Shown piece after piece: positions 52,678 to 64,000 of a stretch of DNA of 64,000 bases (position 1 is the stretch's first letter; each line of letters begins with the position of its first letter). This stretch comes from Diphasiastrum complanatum (Eukaryota > Streptophyta > Lycopodiopsida > Lycopodiales > Lycopodiaceae). The stretch lies in the NCBI GenBank assembly GCA_029204225.1, contig CM055100.1:66098322-66162321 (forward strand), in the 5' to 3' direction. A program made the translations under genes and the position numbers. Under the pieces are notes generated by a model, which saw only the letters and a list, made by a program, of their open reading frames with translations, was not told the origin of the DNA and searched no databases.

Positions 52678-55600
52678 ATGGCTAATACTTCTGTCAAGGC
52701 AGCAGGCCATAGTGGTTCCATTGCTGCATGGGGGAAATTGTTCAGACAGCTATGTGATGATGGACAGCTAGATAAAGCACTGCATGTTCTGGATCTTATG
52801 AAGCAGCGAGGATTGAAAAATTTCTCTCAGCTCCTACATCACTTTCTTCAGGGATGCATAAAGAAGAAGGATATAGAAGCTGGCCGGCTAGCAGATTCCT
52901 TTATGGTCAAAAATCAGTTCCATAGTGGATATTTGAGTAACCACCTGATCCGCATGTTTGCAATGTGTGGAAGTTTGGTAGAAGCTAATCAAGCTTTTCG
53001 CCGGATCAGGGAACTGGATACACATGCATGGGCCGCAATCATTTCAGCACACACAAAGAATGGCCAAACTAAAGAAGCAATCAAGTTGTACTATGAGATG
53101 CAACAGACTATACTGAAACCAAATGACTATATATATGTTATTGTTATTAAAGCATGCACAGTCTCATTAAATTTGACAGAGGGGAGGATGATACATGCAA
53201 AAGCTCGTGAAAATGGCTATGACTTGAACTTATTTGTGGGCAGCACGCTTATTGACATGTATGCTAAATGTGGATCCTTAGAAGAGGCCCAGCAAGTTTT
53301 TTGTGCATTGCCAAGTAGGGATGTAGTTGCTTGGAATACAATTATTGCGGCCTATGCCCAGAAAGGGGTTGCTGAGCAAGCACTTCAACTTTTCAAGGAG
53401 ATGCAAGAGGAAGGTATTTGTCCAGATGGGAACACTTTTGTGAGCATTTTGAAGGCATGTGGAAGTATTCGAGCCCTTGATCAGGGCAAAATGGTTCATA
53501 CACAGTTAGTAAATAATGGGTTGCTTGTAAATGTTTTTGTTGGGAGCTCCCTTGTTGACATGTATGTCAAATGTGGGAGGTTAGCTGAAGCACACGATGT
53601 GTTTGAGAAGCTACCCAAAAGGGATGTGGTTTCATGGAGCACTTTGATTGCAGGATATGCTCAGCAAGGGCTTGGTGAGCAGGCACTTCAACTCTACAAA
53701 AGTATGCAGAGCGAGGGTGTCAAACCAGACAAAGTTATGTTTGTGAGCATCTTAAAAGCATGTGGCAGCATAGCTGCACTTGATGAGGGTAAACTGGTTC
53801 ATAACCATATTCGGAAATACAGACTGGAATCTGACGTATTTGTTGGGAGTGCTCTTGTTGACATGTATGCCAAATGTAGGGATTTAGTTGAGGCACGAAA
53901 AGTATTCAATGACCTGGTGGGAAAAGATATCATTTCATGGAACACAATGATTGCAGGATATGCTCAAAGTGGACTAAGTGAGCAGGCCTTAGAACTTTTC
54001 AAAGTAATGCAACGGGAGGGTACAAAGCCAAATGATATCAGCTTAGTGAATGCATTGAAAGCATGTAGCAGCATTGCTTCCCTTACTGAGGGAAAGATGA
54101 TTCATAATATGATCATTGAAGAACAAGATGAGATAAAACCATATGTTGGGAGTGCCCTTATTGACATGTATGCAAAATGCAAGAAGGTAGATGAAGCACG
54201 TCTGGTATATAATAGCTTGGGCAGAAATTTAGTCTCTTCTAATGCCATGATAGCAGGGTTTTTGCACAATGGACTAGAAAAAGAAGCCCTTCAAGTATAC
54301 GAGGATATGCAATGGCAGGGAATCATGCCAGATAGGACCACAATTGTGAGCATCCTTAAAGCCTGTGGAAGTTTGGGGGCCATCGACCAAGGTAGGATAA
54401 TTCATTCTCAGACTATCTCATTGAGACTTGAATCGGATCTCTATGTGGGGAGCAGTCTTGTTGACATGTATGCAAAGTGTGGGAGTCTAGATGAGGCATC
54501 TCAAATATTTGGCAAGCTACCAAAAAGGGATCTGGTCTTATGGAACACAATGATTGCAGGATACTCACAACATGGACTTGGTCAGCAGGCTATTCAATTA
54601 TTTGACAAAATGCAACAAGAAGGCATGAAGCCAAATGATGTGACATTTCTAAATCTTTTAAAAGCTTGTGGTAGCTTATTGGCGCTAGATCAAGGCAAGC
54701 TTATGCATGATCACATAAATGAAAATGGGTTTGATTGCAATATTCTTATTGAGAGCGCACTTGTGGACATGTATGCAAAGTGTGGAGCTTTAGAGGAGTC
54801 ACAAGCAGTTTTTAGTAGAATGACCACAAGAGATGTGGTGTCATGGAATGCATTAATTGCAGGATATGCCCAGCATTGGCTTGGTGAACACGCCCTCCAA
54901 ACCTTTGCTACATTGCAGCAAGAGGGGATGAAACCAGACAATGTCACGTTTCTGTGTATTTTGAAAGCGTGTTGCAATATAGGGGCTATAGATAAAGGCA
55001 GGCTTGTTCATCTCCATATATTGGAAATTGGACTTGCACTGGACGTGTCCCTTGTGAACACACTTGTGGATATGTATTCAAAATATGGAAGTCTGGATGA
55101 GGCATGCGATATATTTGAAAATGTTTTGGTAAAAGATGTAGTTACGTGGAATGCAATGATTGCAGGGTTTATTCACCATGGACATGCCGAACTGGCCCTT
55201 CAACTTTATCAGAAAATGCAACATGAGGGCATTCGGCCTGACAGCACTACATTTGTCAGCCTCTTAAAAGCTTGTGGTATGATGTCATTGGTGGATGAGG
55301 GCAAGTGTATCCATGCTGATGTAATCACCAGTGGGATGGACTCAGATATATTAGTGGTGAGGAGCCTTGTTGATATGTATGTTAAACTTGGGGCTTTCGT
55401 TGAGGCACAGAGAATACTTGATAGATCAGAAACAAAAGATGTTCCTTCCTGGAATGCATTGATAGCAGCTTATGTCCAGCAGGGATTAGGTCATGAAGCC
55501 TTTCATGTTTTTGAGATAATGCAAAAGGAGGGTATGGCACCTGATGGTTTCACAGTTGTCAGCATTCTCAAAGCCTGTTGTATCACAGCAGCTCTAGGTC

Positions 55601-56283
55601 GGGGGAAAAGAGTTCATGACCTGATCATCAAACGCGGGTTAGAAATGAGTGGATCCATTGGCAACAGTGTTGTTGATATGTATGCCAAATGTGGGAGTTT
55701 GGATGAAGCGCGTGATGCATTTGATAATTTGGCAGTAAGGGATGCGGCATCATGGAATGTGATGATTGCAGCTTATGCGCAACACGGGCTTGGTCAGGAG
55801 GCTATACTTTTATTTAATAAAATGCAAGAACAGGGCGTACAGCCAGATGATATAACCTTTGTGTCTCTTCTATCTGCATGCAGCCATTCGAGCCTTCTGA
55901 AAGATGGGTATTTTCTTTTCCACTCTATGCACGAGAATTTTGGCATTACCCCGAAAATGCCGCATTATTCTTGCATAGTTGACCTTCTTGGTCGGTGTGG
56001 TCAGCTTATTGAAGCAGAGGAGATTATCTTCACGATGCCATGGCAACCTGATGCTGCAATTTGGATGTCACTTCTGGGGTCGTGCCGAACACATGGAGAT
56101 ATTGAACTAGGAAGACGCTGTTTTGAGTCAATCTTGAGGTTGAATCCGACAAGTGCTGCCGCATTTGACTTGATGTCAAACATGTATGCTTCTGCTGGTA
56201 AATGGAAAGAAAGAGCAGAGATACTGAAGAAGATGAAGGTTACTGGAGTGAAAACAAATCCTGGGTGCACCTGGATTGATTAA
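52678..56283 (+). CDS. PLS-class pentatricopeptide repeat protein, E subgroup
   Basis: An intron-less frame of 1201 codons from ATG 52678. The frame is open from a little upstream, but the upstream part has no ATG and an in-frame TAA at 52645. PPR proteins bind organellar RNA, one base per repeat. The array consists of ten PLS triplets of about 101 residues. Each includes a (L/V)(I/V)DMYAKCGSLDEA-like motif, a DVVSWNTMIAGYAQHGL-like motif and a TFVSILKACGS-like motif. It ends with an E-type region (HYSCIVDLLGRCGQLIEAEE, then PDAAIWMSLLGSCRTHGD) and stops at GCTWID. No DYW deaminase follows, so an RNA-editing role would need a partner. The N-terminus is not an obvious transit peptide, though organelle location is usual for the family. 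It appears intact and functional. The nearest element is the solo LTR upstream. Confidence 0.93.
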   Translation: MANTSVKAAGHSGSIAAWGKLFRQLCDDGQLDKALHVLDLMKQRGLKNFSQLLHHFLQGCIKKKDIEAGRLADSFMVKNQFHSGYLSNHLIRMFAMCGSLVEANQAFRRIRELDTHAWAAIISAHTKNGQTKEAIKLYYEMQQTILKPNDYIYVIVIKACTVSLNLTEGRMIHAKARENGYDLNLFVGSTLIDMYAKCGSLEEAQQVFCALPSRDVVAWNTIIAAYAQKGVAEQALQLFKEMQEEGICPDGNTFVSILKACGSIRALDQGKMVHTQLVNNGLLVNVFVGSSLVDMYVKCGRLAEAHDVFEKLPKRDVVSWSTLIAGYAQQGLGEQALQLYKSMQSEGVKPDKVMFVSILKACGSIAALDEGKLVHNHIRKYRLESDVFVGSALVDMYAKCRDLVEARKVFNDLVGKDIISWNTMIAGYAQSGLSEQALELFKVMQREGTKPNDISLVNALKACSSIASLTEGKMIHNMIIEEQDEIKPYVGSALIDMYAKCKKVDEARLVYNSLGRNLVSSNAMIAGFLHNGLEKEALQVYEDMQWQGIMPDRTTIVSILKACGSLGAIDQGRIIHSQTISLRLESDLYVGSSLVDMYAKCGSLDEASQIFGKLPKRDLVLWNTMIAGYSQHGLGQQAIQLFDKMQQEGMKPNDVTFLNLLKACGSLLALDQGKLMHDHINENGFDCNILIESALVDMYAKCGALEESQAVFSRMTTRDVVSWNALIAGYAQHWLGEHALQTFATLQQEGMKPDNVTFLCILKACCNIGAIDKGRLVHLHILEIGLALDVSLVNTLVDMYSKYGSLDEACDIFENVLVKDVVTWNAMIAGFIHHGHAELALQLYQKMQHEGIRPDSTTFVSLLKACGMMSLVDEGKCIHADVITSGMDSDILVVRSLVDMYVKLGAFVEAQRILDRSETKDVPSWNALIAAYVQQGLGHEAFHVFEIMQKEGMAPDGFTVVSILKACCITAALGRGKRVHDLIIKRGLEMSGSIGNSVVDMYAKCGSLDEARDAFDNLAVRDAASWNVMIAAYAQHGLGQEAILLFNKMQEQGVQPDDITFVSLLSACSHSSLLKDGYFLFHSMHENFGITPKMPHYSCIVDLLGRCGQLIEAEEIIFTMPWQPDAAIWMSLLGSCRTHGDIELGRRCFESILRLNPTSAAAFDLMSNMYASAGKWKERAEILKKMKVTGVKTNPGCTWID

Positions 56284-59200
56284 GAGCAGCAGTGGTGTTG
56301 ATTTTACGTTTTACTTCGCCCATGATAAAGGTATAGATTGGGCTGCTCAAGAGTCAGTCATACAAGGAGGAGAGAACCCCATGTCATCCCATAATATCTT
56401 TTCATAAAATTCCGAAGTGTTACTAATCTTATTTAGTTCAAGCATTCAAATTAGAGATATTAAAACTAGAGGGAAGAAATAGGCTCAGCGAGCAAAAGAA
56501 ATGGGCTGGACTGAAAGGGGAGAAAGCTGGTCCAAAGTTCAAACCTCTTGCTGCAGGGGGTATGGGTTTTCCTGGCTAGGGGAACGTTTCTCCATGTTCC
56601 CCTGTTGGGGCCCTGCTAGTTCCTAGGGGTGAAATCTCGTTTCTTGGCAACTATGCATGCACTCTTCTGATTGAGATGCTTTTACTAATGGTATCACTAT
56701 TGTGATGCAATATCTGCCGTGATTTCAAATTGACACTAAGGTTATCTGCCAGCCGAATGAAAATTAAAACTGGATAAGAAGTTCACCTCCAATATGAGGA
56801 TGGTGCAAGTCCTTTTTGAGTGCAACTGTTGGCTTCTTACGAGAATCCAATCTATTGATTTTAAACTCCATATCATGGCACCTTCTAGTCATAGATGCAT
56901 TTGTTTATCTGGAGGGGTTGAAAACCAAAATGGTAGGACATTTACTTCCATCCATAACACTGAGAAGTTTAGAAGTTGTTATTTTCCTCTGTTGGCTTTC
57001 AACCTATATTTGTGTTCATGTTTTGTTGCCTACATGATCTTATCATTTACAAAGCATTGCGACAGTTTCTTCTTTGATATTCCAAAAGTGTAAAGGAGAA
57101 AGACACACACATGTGAGAGCTTAGAGAGTTAGCGAGACTCTTGGCACTTAATCCTCATATGCTCTAAATTTGTAACTTAAAGCTTTGTCTATGCAAAAGT
57201 TTTGCAAGCAAAGCAAAAAACTGGTAAACCATATTCGATCCTTTAAATTTATGGTCCTTTAAATATATGAAAGCAACGTGGATACATTGCATGCTTGTCA
57301 TGTGTTTCTACTCTTTGATGACTTAAACATGGATATATCATTTGGTTAATGCTATGCACAATGGACTTGATAGTCTAACTTTTAGCTAGCACCTACTTAT
57401 AGCCAACACAAGGGCTTCAATTCTTAAGAGAGACTCTTACGTAGCTTTCGTCATTTACTACGATTTTAGGAATGTTGCGAAACATAGAACTATTGCTAAA
57501 TGAGTCCACGTATCCAAACCAAAATGTACATTAGTTTGTTTGCGTGGCATGATTATTAAGATCAAGGCAAGCGTCTCAAGCATTTTTTTCTCCTTTTTGA
57601 TAGGTATATGTAATTATTGATCCATATTCTAAGGGACTATAAGCTATGGGTTCACCTATTATTGCAAAAAAATTTGATTCAATTTTGAAAAATGTTTTGA
57701 GTCTTCAAGGTTCAACTCAAGAGATGAGCTCCTTTTGAGAGAAGCCATGGTTAACGTGTGGATGGTTCAATATCGACATCAAGTAGGTAAATGCCCAGTT
57801 TTGAAGTGCCTTTGTTCAAGATGACAAGTAAAGTTGCAAGCCTTGCCTACATGAAGATCTCATACATTTGTGCAAGCCGGAGATCTTGCTCGAGATTTAA
57901 TGCTAATTTGTAGAGTTTAAAATTCTACATCAAGATTACAATAAAGAATGTAGGTTATTTTGTTTGTGGACAAAGTTAGGATTTCTTGCTTGCCATGCCT
58001 GGAGTGCTTGGGAGTGGAATTAAAATCAACAATCAAATCAATTGCATGATGGAGTAACTCAAATTTTTTATCTTGGATCTAAATATGCTTTGTTCTTGAA
58101 TGATACTTGGAGCTCAAGGAATAAATTTATGCAAGTCACAATATAACCATTAGAGAAAGTTCGAGTTTGAAGAGACCTTTGAAAAAGATGCATTTTTATT
58201 TATTTTTCTCATTTGTGTTGCCATGTGGACCAATAGAAACATCGATATCAAGCTTCTACGTGACATAGCTTGTCTCAAATAAAGATAGAACAAGAAATCT
58301 TATGAGACGAGAAATGGCACAAGACCCAATTTTTTTTTGTGAGCTTACAATTTTTTGAAAATCAAGTAATTTCTAAATCCTAAATTCAAAAATGAATTTA
58401 TTATTTTGCAAGATTGTATATTTTGCAAATATTTAAAATTTGGACGAAGTATTGCAAAATATTTTTAAAATTTTACACTAAAATGGCTCAAAAAATTAAA
58501 ATATCATTTGTGTGCAATTTGTTATTATGAAAAATAGTTGTTAAATTAAGCAAGTGATTGTAAAATTTTAAAACTTATTTTTTTAAATTAAAAAAACAAC
58601 AAAAAACACTTTAACATAAATTTGATAACTTGTTTATAATTTGATATTTGTATTTTAAGAATCAAGTAAACTAAACAAATCTAGTTTTCAAAAAGACATG
58701 CTAAATTTCTAACAAATATGATTCAACAATAAAATCATTTACTAAAAACATAATTAAAAACATCTAAGAAATAAACAATTTGTACATAAATACAATAATC
58801 TTTCGAATAAAAGAGATTTCTTTTAAAAAAATAAAATTGTGTTGAATGTCTTCAAATTACATAGTCTCAAATATTCATACAATAAAAAATTCTCAATTAG
58901 ATCATTTGGATCTGGAGAAACAACCCTTCCAACCTCCATGTCTGTTAGAGGTGTTGTCCCGTCTTGAAGAATAATTTCTTCAATAACATTATAGCTTTGC
59001 TCAACGACACCTCGACCAGTTCTCCTTCATCACCAACGACACCATTGGCAGGTGGTTGAGGCTCCTTAACGAATGGAGCGATACCGTCCTCAGAGGGGCC
59101 CAACTTACCAATTTCTTAAAACTTGTCAGGCAAAACTGAAATACCACCTAGCCTCATCTTAACAAAACTTGCTAAACTCTCATCTAATTCTATAGCCGCA

Positions 59201-59580
59201 ACAGTCTACCCTTTTGGATAGCACATGCACTAGTAGTGCCACTACCACTAATAAATAAATCTCAAAATCCAATCCGCGGGATGAGAACACATTTTAATCT
59301 TTTTACTTACAAGCTGTTGTGGCTTTGTTATGGACAAGCCACAGAACCAGGTCATCAGATTTTTTAAGTTTTTTTTGTCAAGAGTCATGCTTGGTAGGTG
59401 CATGGTAGATACAAATCTCATCATAAATCAAGGCCTAGATCCTACAAAGTAAGAATCACTACCAAATGGACACAACCACTCCTCTTGACTCATGGTAACC
59501 TACATTAGGTGTGGATTGACAAGTGGCACTTTGGCCATTCAAGTGTCTTAACAAAAAATATTAACAAAATATACAATATT
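56284..59580. other. PPR 3' flank and AT-rich intergenic DNA
   Basis: No convincing gene. 58320-58900 is very AT-rich. A minus-strand stretch at about 58918-59000 reads VVEQSYNVIEEIILQDGTTP followed by further protein-like residues, which may be a decayed coding fragment of unknown family. 59500-59585 may include the 3' LTR of the copia element that follows. Confidence 0.45.
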
Positions 59581-60059
59581 CTACATGGCTAGATTTGCCA
59601 ATGTAGGCAATTTTTCACACTCCTCCTCAAATCTAGCTTTGGAAACATCAATACTTTTATCAATCACTCCAATTGAAGATCTAAGATTGACAAATGAATC
59701 TTTAGGTAAAGATTTAGTAAACAAATCAGCCAAGCAAATAGATGATGACACATGTTGGAGCTTGATCTCTGTGGCTTGCACTTTCTCTCTCACAAATGAT
59801 GAGCAATTTCGATGTGTTTGCTCCTTGCATGGAATGTAGGATTAGTTGCAAGTGATTGGGCTGATTGGCTGTCACAATAGATGACAGGAATCTCCTCCTC
59901 CATGAAAACGAAGCTCCACCTAATAGCCTTTTGAGCCACAAGACCTCCTTGCATGTTGATGTCAAGGGCCTTGTACTCGGATTCTGTGGAAGCTAAGGAG
60001 ATGGTATCTTGCTTTTTGTGAAAGCCATGATACCACTCCATCACATAGAAAGGTGGCAA
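59581..60059 (-). pseudogene. Copia RNase H and C-terminus
   Basis: 60059-59790 contains KQDTISLASTESEYKALDIN, CDSQSAQSLATNPTFHARSK and HIEIAHHL. After a frame change near 59790, 59793-59581 continues with ATEIKLQHVSSSICLADLFT and KSLPKDSF, the usual copia end. The RNase H Asp/Glu residues (STESEYKA, CDSQSA) are present. Confidence 0.88.
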
Positions 60060-60213
60060 AAAGCACTTGTTGATCTTCTACCCACTTTGTCACCTTTTAA
60101 AATCTGAGTCACTATAGGCTCTTAAGCTAAGATTAGTCCTCTATACAAAATGCCAACTTTCTTAGTAGATGAAATGTATCTAAGAACTCTTTTGGCCATC
60201 TTCCAATGTGAAA

Positions 60214-61126
60214 CTAGAGGACTTTGCATGAATTGGGCTTTAACTTTCCAACACTATAACTAAGATAAGGTCTAATTATAGTTAAATAAATCAAGGAGAC
60301 AATAAGCCTTCTATATAATGTGATGTCCTCAAAGGATACTTCATCACAATCAATAGATGCTTTTACATGTTGCTCCATTGATGTCTCAATGCCTTTACAA
60401 TTCTTCATTCCAAATCTATCTAGGATGGATTGTAGCATATTTAGATTGACAAATGAAGCTAAAATCACATCCTCTAATAACCTCTATTCCAAGAATGACG
60501 TTAAATAGGCCCAAGATCATACCATTTTAAACTCTTTTGCCAAAGCAATTTTTACATCTCTAATTCCATCTAGATCATTACCACTCAAGATAATGTCATC
60601 TACATACAAAACAAAATAATGAATCATGCCAACATGAAATCTTATGTACAATGATGGATCATAGGCACTCATTACAAAACTGATTGGAAATGAGAAAAGA
60701 GTTTGCCTAGAGTACCATGCTCTAAGTGCTTGCTTGAGCCCATAGAGGCTCTTCTTCAAGAAACACAGCTTTCCTTCATGCTTTGCCTTGATGAAGCCAT
60801 CGGGTTGCCTCATGTAGATTTCTTCCTCCAAATAACCATTGAGGAAAGAATTTTGTGAAATCAAGTTGGAATAGCTCCGAATTGAAGGTTGTAGCAAGGC
60901 TAATGATCAACCTGATAGTAACAAGCTTAGCCACAGGAGCAAAAATCTCATCATAATCAATGTCTTTGGTTTGTAAGAATCCTTTTGCTACAAGCCTAGC
61001 TTTATGCTTACTTATTGATCCATCTTGATTATACTTCAATATAAATATCCACTTGCAATCAAGAGGCTTCTTCCCTTGAGGAAGATCCATAAGATCCCAA
61101 GTATGATTCCTCAATGAGAGCATCAT
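60214..61126 (-). pseudogene. Copia reverse transcriptase
   Basis: 61126-60776 has HTWDLMDLPQGKKPLDCKWI and ARLVAKGFLQTKDIDYDEIF. 60897-60517 continues with FLNGYLEEEIYMRQPDGF, SLYGLKQALRAWY and the active site FVLYVDDIILSGND with both Asp residues. 60468-60214 has the RT end (ETSMEQHVKA, DITLYRRLIVSLIYLT). Frameshifts occur near 60880-60800 and 60517-60468. Confidence 0.88.
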
Positions 61127-61485
61127 ACTCTACTTGCATAACATCCATCCCAACTTTTTAGACTTACACGCATCTTCATTAGCATGTTGGCTCATCTAAC
61201 TTTGAAGTAAAAAGGTGTAAGATGTGAAAGATGATGAGCCTTCCCCTTTGATCACCTTGACCATCATAGGTGAGCCTAAATGTCTCGGATCTTGCCCTTG
61301 TAGATTTTCTTGAGTTCTTTAAAGTTTCCTTGCAGTCTTGAGGTGGATCTCCTCAAGTCCTTCCTTCAACTTGGGAAGATCCTCCTCCATCCCTAGCATG
61401 ATCCTTGGCATCAAGATGTTTAGTAGCATTATTCAATCCAAATCACATGCATGTCCTTCATAAAAAATAAGATCCCTACTCACTA

Positions 61486-62354
61486 TCACCTTGCTAGTGA
61501 TGGGATTGAAGACTCTATCTCCTTTGCTATTCTCACCATATCCCACAAAGATGCCTTTGATGGAGGTTGCATCATCCTTCTTCCTTGTATCCAAGGATTG
61601 GTGTACATAGTAAGTGGATCCAAAACTTTGAGATCCTCGAGATTGGGCTTCTCTCCAAATAGAGCTTCAAATGGTGTGATTCCTCCAATGGCTTGGTTAG
61701 GCAATCTGTTGCACAAATAATTAGCACAAGTTATTGCCTCACCCCAAAATGGTTTGGGTAGAGAAGCATCTAGCCTTAAGGCTTAGAACACTCACAAAGA
61801 ATTCTATTTCTCCTCTCACTCACTCCATTTTGTTGAGGGGTGTATGGACATGACAACTCCTTCTTTATGCCATTAGAACTACAAAAGTCAATAAACTTAT
61901 TGGAGATATATTCACCTCCATTATCACTCCTTAATACCTTAATCTTGGTACTAAGTTGATTTTCTACCAAATTCTTGAACTTTACAAAAGAATCAAACAC
62001 CATTGATTTGCTAGACAAGAGGTACATCCAACAATATCTAGAATAGTCATCAATGAAGATTACATAATACTTCGCACCACCATTAGACTCATGTGAAAAG
62101 CTATGAACATCCGAATGGATGAGTTCAAGAGGAGAGCTTGATCTTGATGTAGATCTTGAGAAGGGTATTTTGTGAGCCTTTGAGAGGCTACATGCTTCAC
62201 ATATCTTCCCACACTTTGACAAATGCTTGGGGAGTCCAACTGCAAGCTCCTTTGCACACATAGATTCCATGACTTTGAAGTTGGGGTGGCCCAACCTTTT
62301 GTTCCATAGTTCCACCTTTGATAACTCCATCTTTGCCAAGTTAACACTCTCCAC
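61486..62354 (-). pseudogene. Copia integrase
   Basis: 62354-61776 starts with the GAG-pre-integrase zinc-binding region (KRLGHPNFKVM, CGKICEAC). It continues with the catalytic core: D in LIHSDVHSF, D in VLRSDNGGEY, and E in QQNGVSERRNR. 61716-61486 gives the downstream part (NRLPNQAIGGITPFEALFGE). A short break lies between them near 61740-61775. Confidence 0.9.
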
Positions 62355-62758
62355 TGCAAATTAGCATCAAGCTTAAACAATCTACCTTGCTTAAAGCCTT
62401 TGGCTATACATTCATCATTTCTAAGGATGGAACAAACTCCATGCTTAAATTGTACATCAAGGCCATTATCCATTAATTGGCCAACACTAAGCAAATTCTT
62501 GGTTAACTTAGGAACATAAAGAACATTCTCAAGATTCGTCCTTTTGGATGATCCAACATACAATGGAATGGTTCCTATTCCACTTATCTTACATTCTTGA
62601 CTACTTGCAGTATAGATTGATCTATGTAAATCATTGTAAGAAAGTAAAGTGGAGAAAATGTTCTTTTGATATGTCATGTGGGAACTAGACCCACTATCAA
62701 TCCACCAAGAATCATTGGTGTTGCTCTTGGATGATGGTGGTTTGTTGGAAACCATCAA
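62342..62758 (-). pseudogene. Copia aspartic protease
   Basis: WWIDSGSSSHMTYQKNIFST (catalytic DSG) is followed by ENVLYVPKLTKNLLSVGQLM. The frame is open for 232 codons and overlaps the integrase frame in another phase near 62350. Confidence 0.9.
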
Positions 62759-63623
62759 GGATGACTCTGTTTCATCCTCCTCCTCCTGATGTGCAATGTT
62801 GCTTTGTTTGCTCTCTTGTGCCTTCTTCTTCTTGAGACATTCTGATGCAAATTGTCCTTTCTTTCCACAGAAAAAACATTTGTACTTGGACTTTTCTTTG
62901 ATCTTGCCCTTTGAGCTTGAAGCCTCATCCTCCTCCTTGGTCTCCTTGAAGTGCTTCTTCTTGCCATTGGTCTTCTTCTTGCCTTTGAATGAGAATTAGC
63001 TTTCTCATCACCATCTTGCAGAGAAATAGCATTCATTCTTGCATTGGTATGCATCATCCTACACTCTTCAGCCACTAATACACTGTGAAGCTTTTCTATA
63101 GTGGGCAAAGTGTCTTGGATTGCAAAGCTTTGGACCAAATTTGAAAAGTCACTTCCTAGACCATTAAGGACAATTTGAACAAGCTCACCATCTTGAATCT
63201 CTCTCCAATGGAAGTTAACTCCCTATTGAGAGACTTGATTCTGAGCACATAAACGTGTGCATTCTCAACACTCCTCTTCATGCTTTGTAGAATCTGATTC
63301 CTAAGCATGAGAACCCTCAAAATGTTACTAGACTCATAGATTGATTTTAAAGATTCCCAAGCCTCTTTAGCATTGGTACAAGCTGATACTTCTCTCAATA
63401 AATCATTGCTTACATTCATCTTTACACAGTGAAGTGCAAGCCTAGATATTCTCTTGTATTTAGCTAACTCCTGTGCACCTAGAGGTTCATCTTCATCATC
63501 AATTAGAAACTCATAGAGATCCTGGAACAACATGAGTGACTCCATCCTCACTTTCCAAATAGCATAATTAGTAGAATTCAACCTCTCACTAGCTTCTAGA
63601 AGGTATGCTCTAGCAGATCCCAT
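62755..63623 (-). pseudogene. Copia gag
   Basis: 63623-63156 encodes the N-terminal part (MGSARAYLLEASERLNSTNY, then WESLKSIYESSN), a typical copia gag domain. A frame change near 63156 leads to the C-terminal part with a zinc knuckle at about 62825-62870, CFFCGKKGQFASEC. The His expected in CX2CX4HX4C is Gln here. The start ATG 63621-63623 fits the usual gag start. Confidence 0.85.
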
Positions 63624-64000
63624 CCTATTAGTGGAATTCTACACACAAGATATAAAGTTTGTTTGAACTTGAAGCTCACAAAGGTTTCTAACTTGCAGTG
63701 TTTCACTCAAATGTTGACTTCTAATCCAACAGATGGACTTGTAATCACAGTTCTATCACTCCCTCACAAAGTTGGAATGAAGATAAGATGATGTGAAAAC
63801 TACTCTCAAGCAAATCTTGCCAATCTTGGCTATTTTTGGACAATAGAATGACTCTATCTCTCTCTTTCACTTTGATGTACTTTCAAGACCTGTTTTCCAC
63901 TTTAAGAAGGTCTGAAATCAGCCTAGATTAATTATTTATGATGAAACAAATTCAAAAACTAATTAATGGCAAGTGATCTTGGTAGCTTATCTTAGGATTT
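63624..64000. other. Copia 5' flank or leader
   Basis: Upstream of the copia gag on the minus strand. No primer-binding site of the tggtatcagagc type and no repeat of the region below 59585 was found, so the 5' LTR probably lies outside the window. Confidence 0.45.

Larger units (their letters stand above)
59581..63623 (-). mobile_element. Ty1/copia retrotransposon, nearly complete polyprotein, frameshifted
   Basis: Minus-strand copia element with gag, protease, integrase, RT and RNase H in that order. Its 5' end lies beyond 63623, and the 5' LTR was not identified within the window. All domains are recognisable, but the frame is broken several times, mostly in the RT-RNase H half. The 3' LTR start is not proven. 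The minus strand reads tgtagaatattg at about 59585, just inside the end of the RNase H frame, so it may start there. Confidence 0.9.

Overview
This window is nuclear DNA of a land plant, most likely a fern or another plant with a repeat-rich genome. It holds only two recognisable host genes. One is the 3' end of a BSU1-like (BSL) kelch phosphatase, a plant-specific family. The other is an intact 1201-codon PLS-type pentatricopeptide (PPR) protein whose repeat wording resembles the long PPR genes I associate with ferns. Everything else is transposons, their relics, microsatellites and unassigned AT-rich DNA. The fern assignment is an inference from PPR style and repeat load, not from a marker gene.

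Layout. 1-12.7 kb: two related hAT-type transposases (BED finger, DUF659, hAT dimerisation) facing each other, at 1654-4248 (+) and 7321-10140 (-). Around them lie fold-back repeats built of GC-rich palindromes and (AT)n tracts, an 84-bp tandem repeat, a 114-codon coiled-coil reading frame, and a 553-bp element with 63-bp terminal inverted repeats and G-rich hairpins. 12.7-18.8 kb: a Ty3/gypsy chromodomain element on the minus strand with two LTRs, a tRNA-iMet type primer site, and gag, protease, RT, RNase H and integrase broken by stops and frameshifts. 19.5-20.2 kb: the last three BSL exons (+). 22.4-29.6 kb: Ty1/copia and gypsy fragments, a broken gag-like coiled-coil gene, and (CT)n/(CA)n repeats. 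29.9-43.1 kb: three plus-strand non-autonomous LTR elements with about 1.2-kb LTRs and about 2.6 kb of non-coding interior. Two of them carry matching 5-bp target duplications that show insertion into one minus-strand relative. 43.1-47.9 kb: pieces of related coding gypsy elements (protease, RT, part of RNase H). 50.2-51.4 kb: a solo LTR of the 1.2-kb family with an ATTAG target duplication, on the minus strand just upstream of the PPR gene at 52.7-56.3 kb. 59.6-63.6 kb: a nearly complete copia polyprotein in several frames (-), running to the window edge.

How it fits together. The coding gypsy element at 44.6-47.9 kb and the non-coding elements share LTR termini, primer site and a leader with repeated stem-loops. 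The non-coding elements therefore look like parasites copied by that lineage. Most in-frame stops in the transposons are explained by one C-to-T or G-to-A change, as expected from deamination of methylated cytosine. If the BSL gene is intact, everything from the window start to 19.5 kb lies inside or upstream of one very long intron. I found no cluster that looks like a new multi-gene system. The most unusual things are the nested insertion series, the leader stem-loop array and the (AT)n fold-back family.
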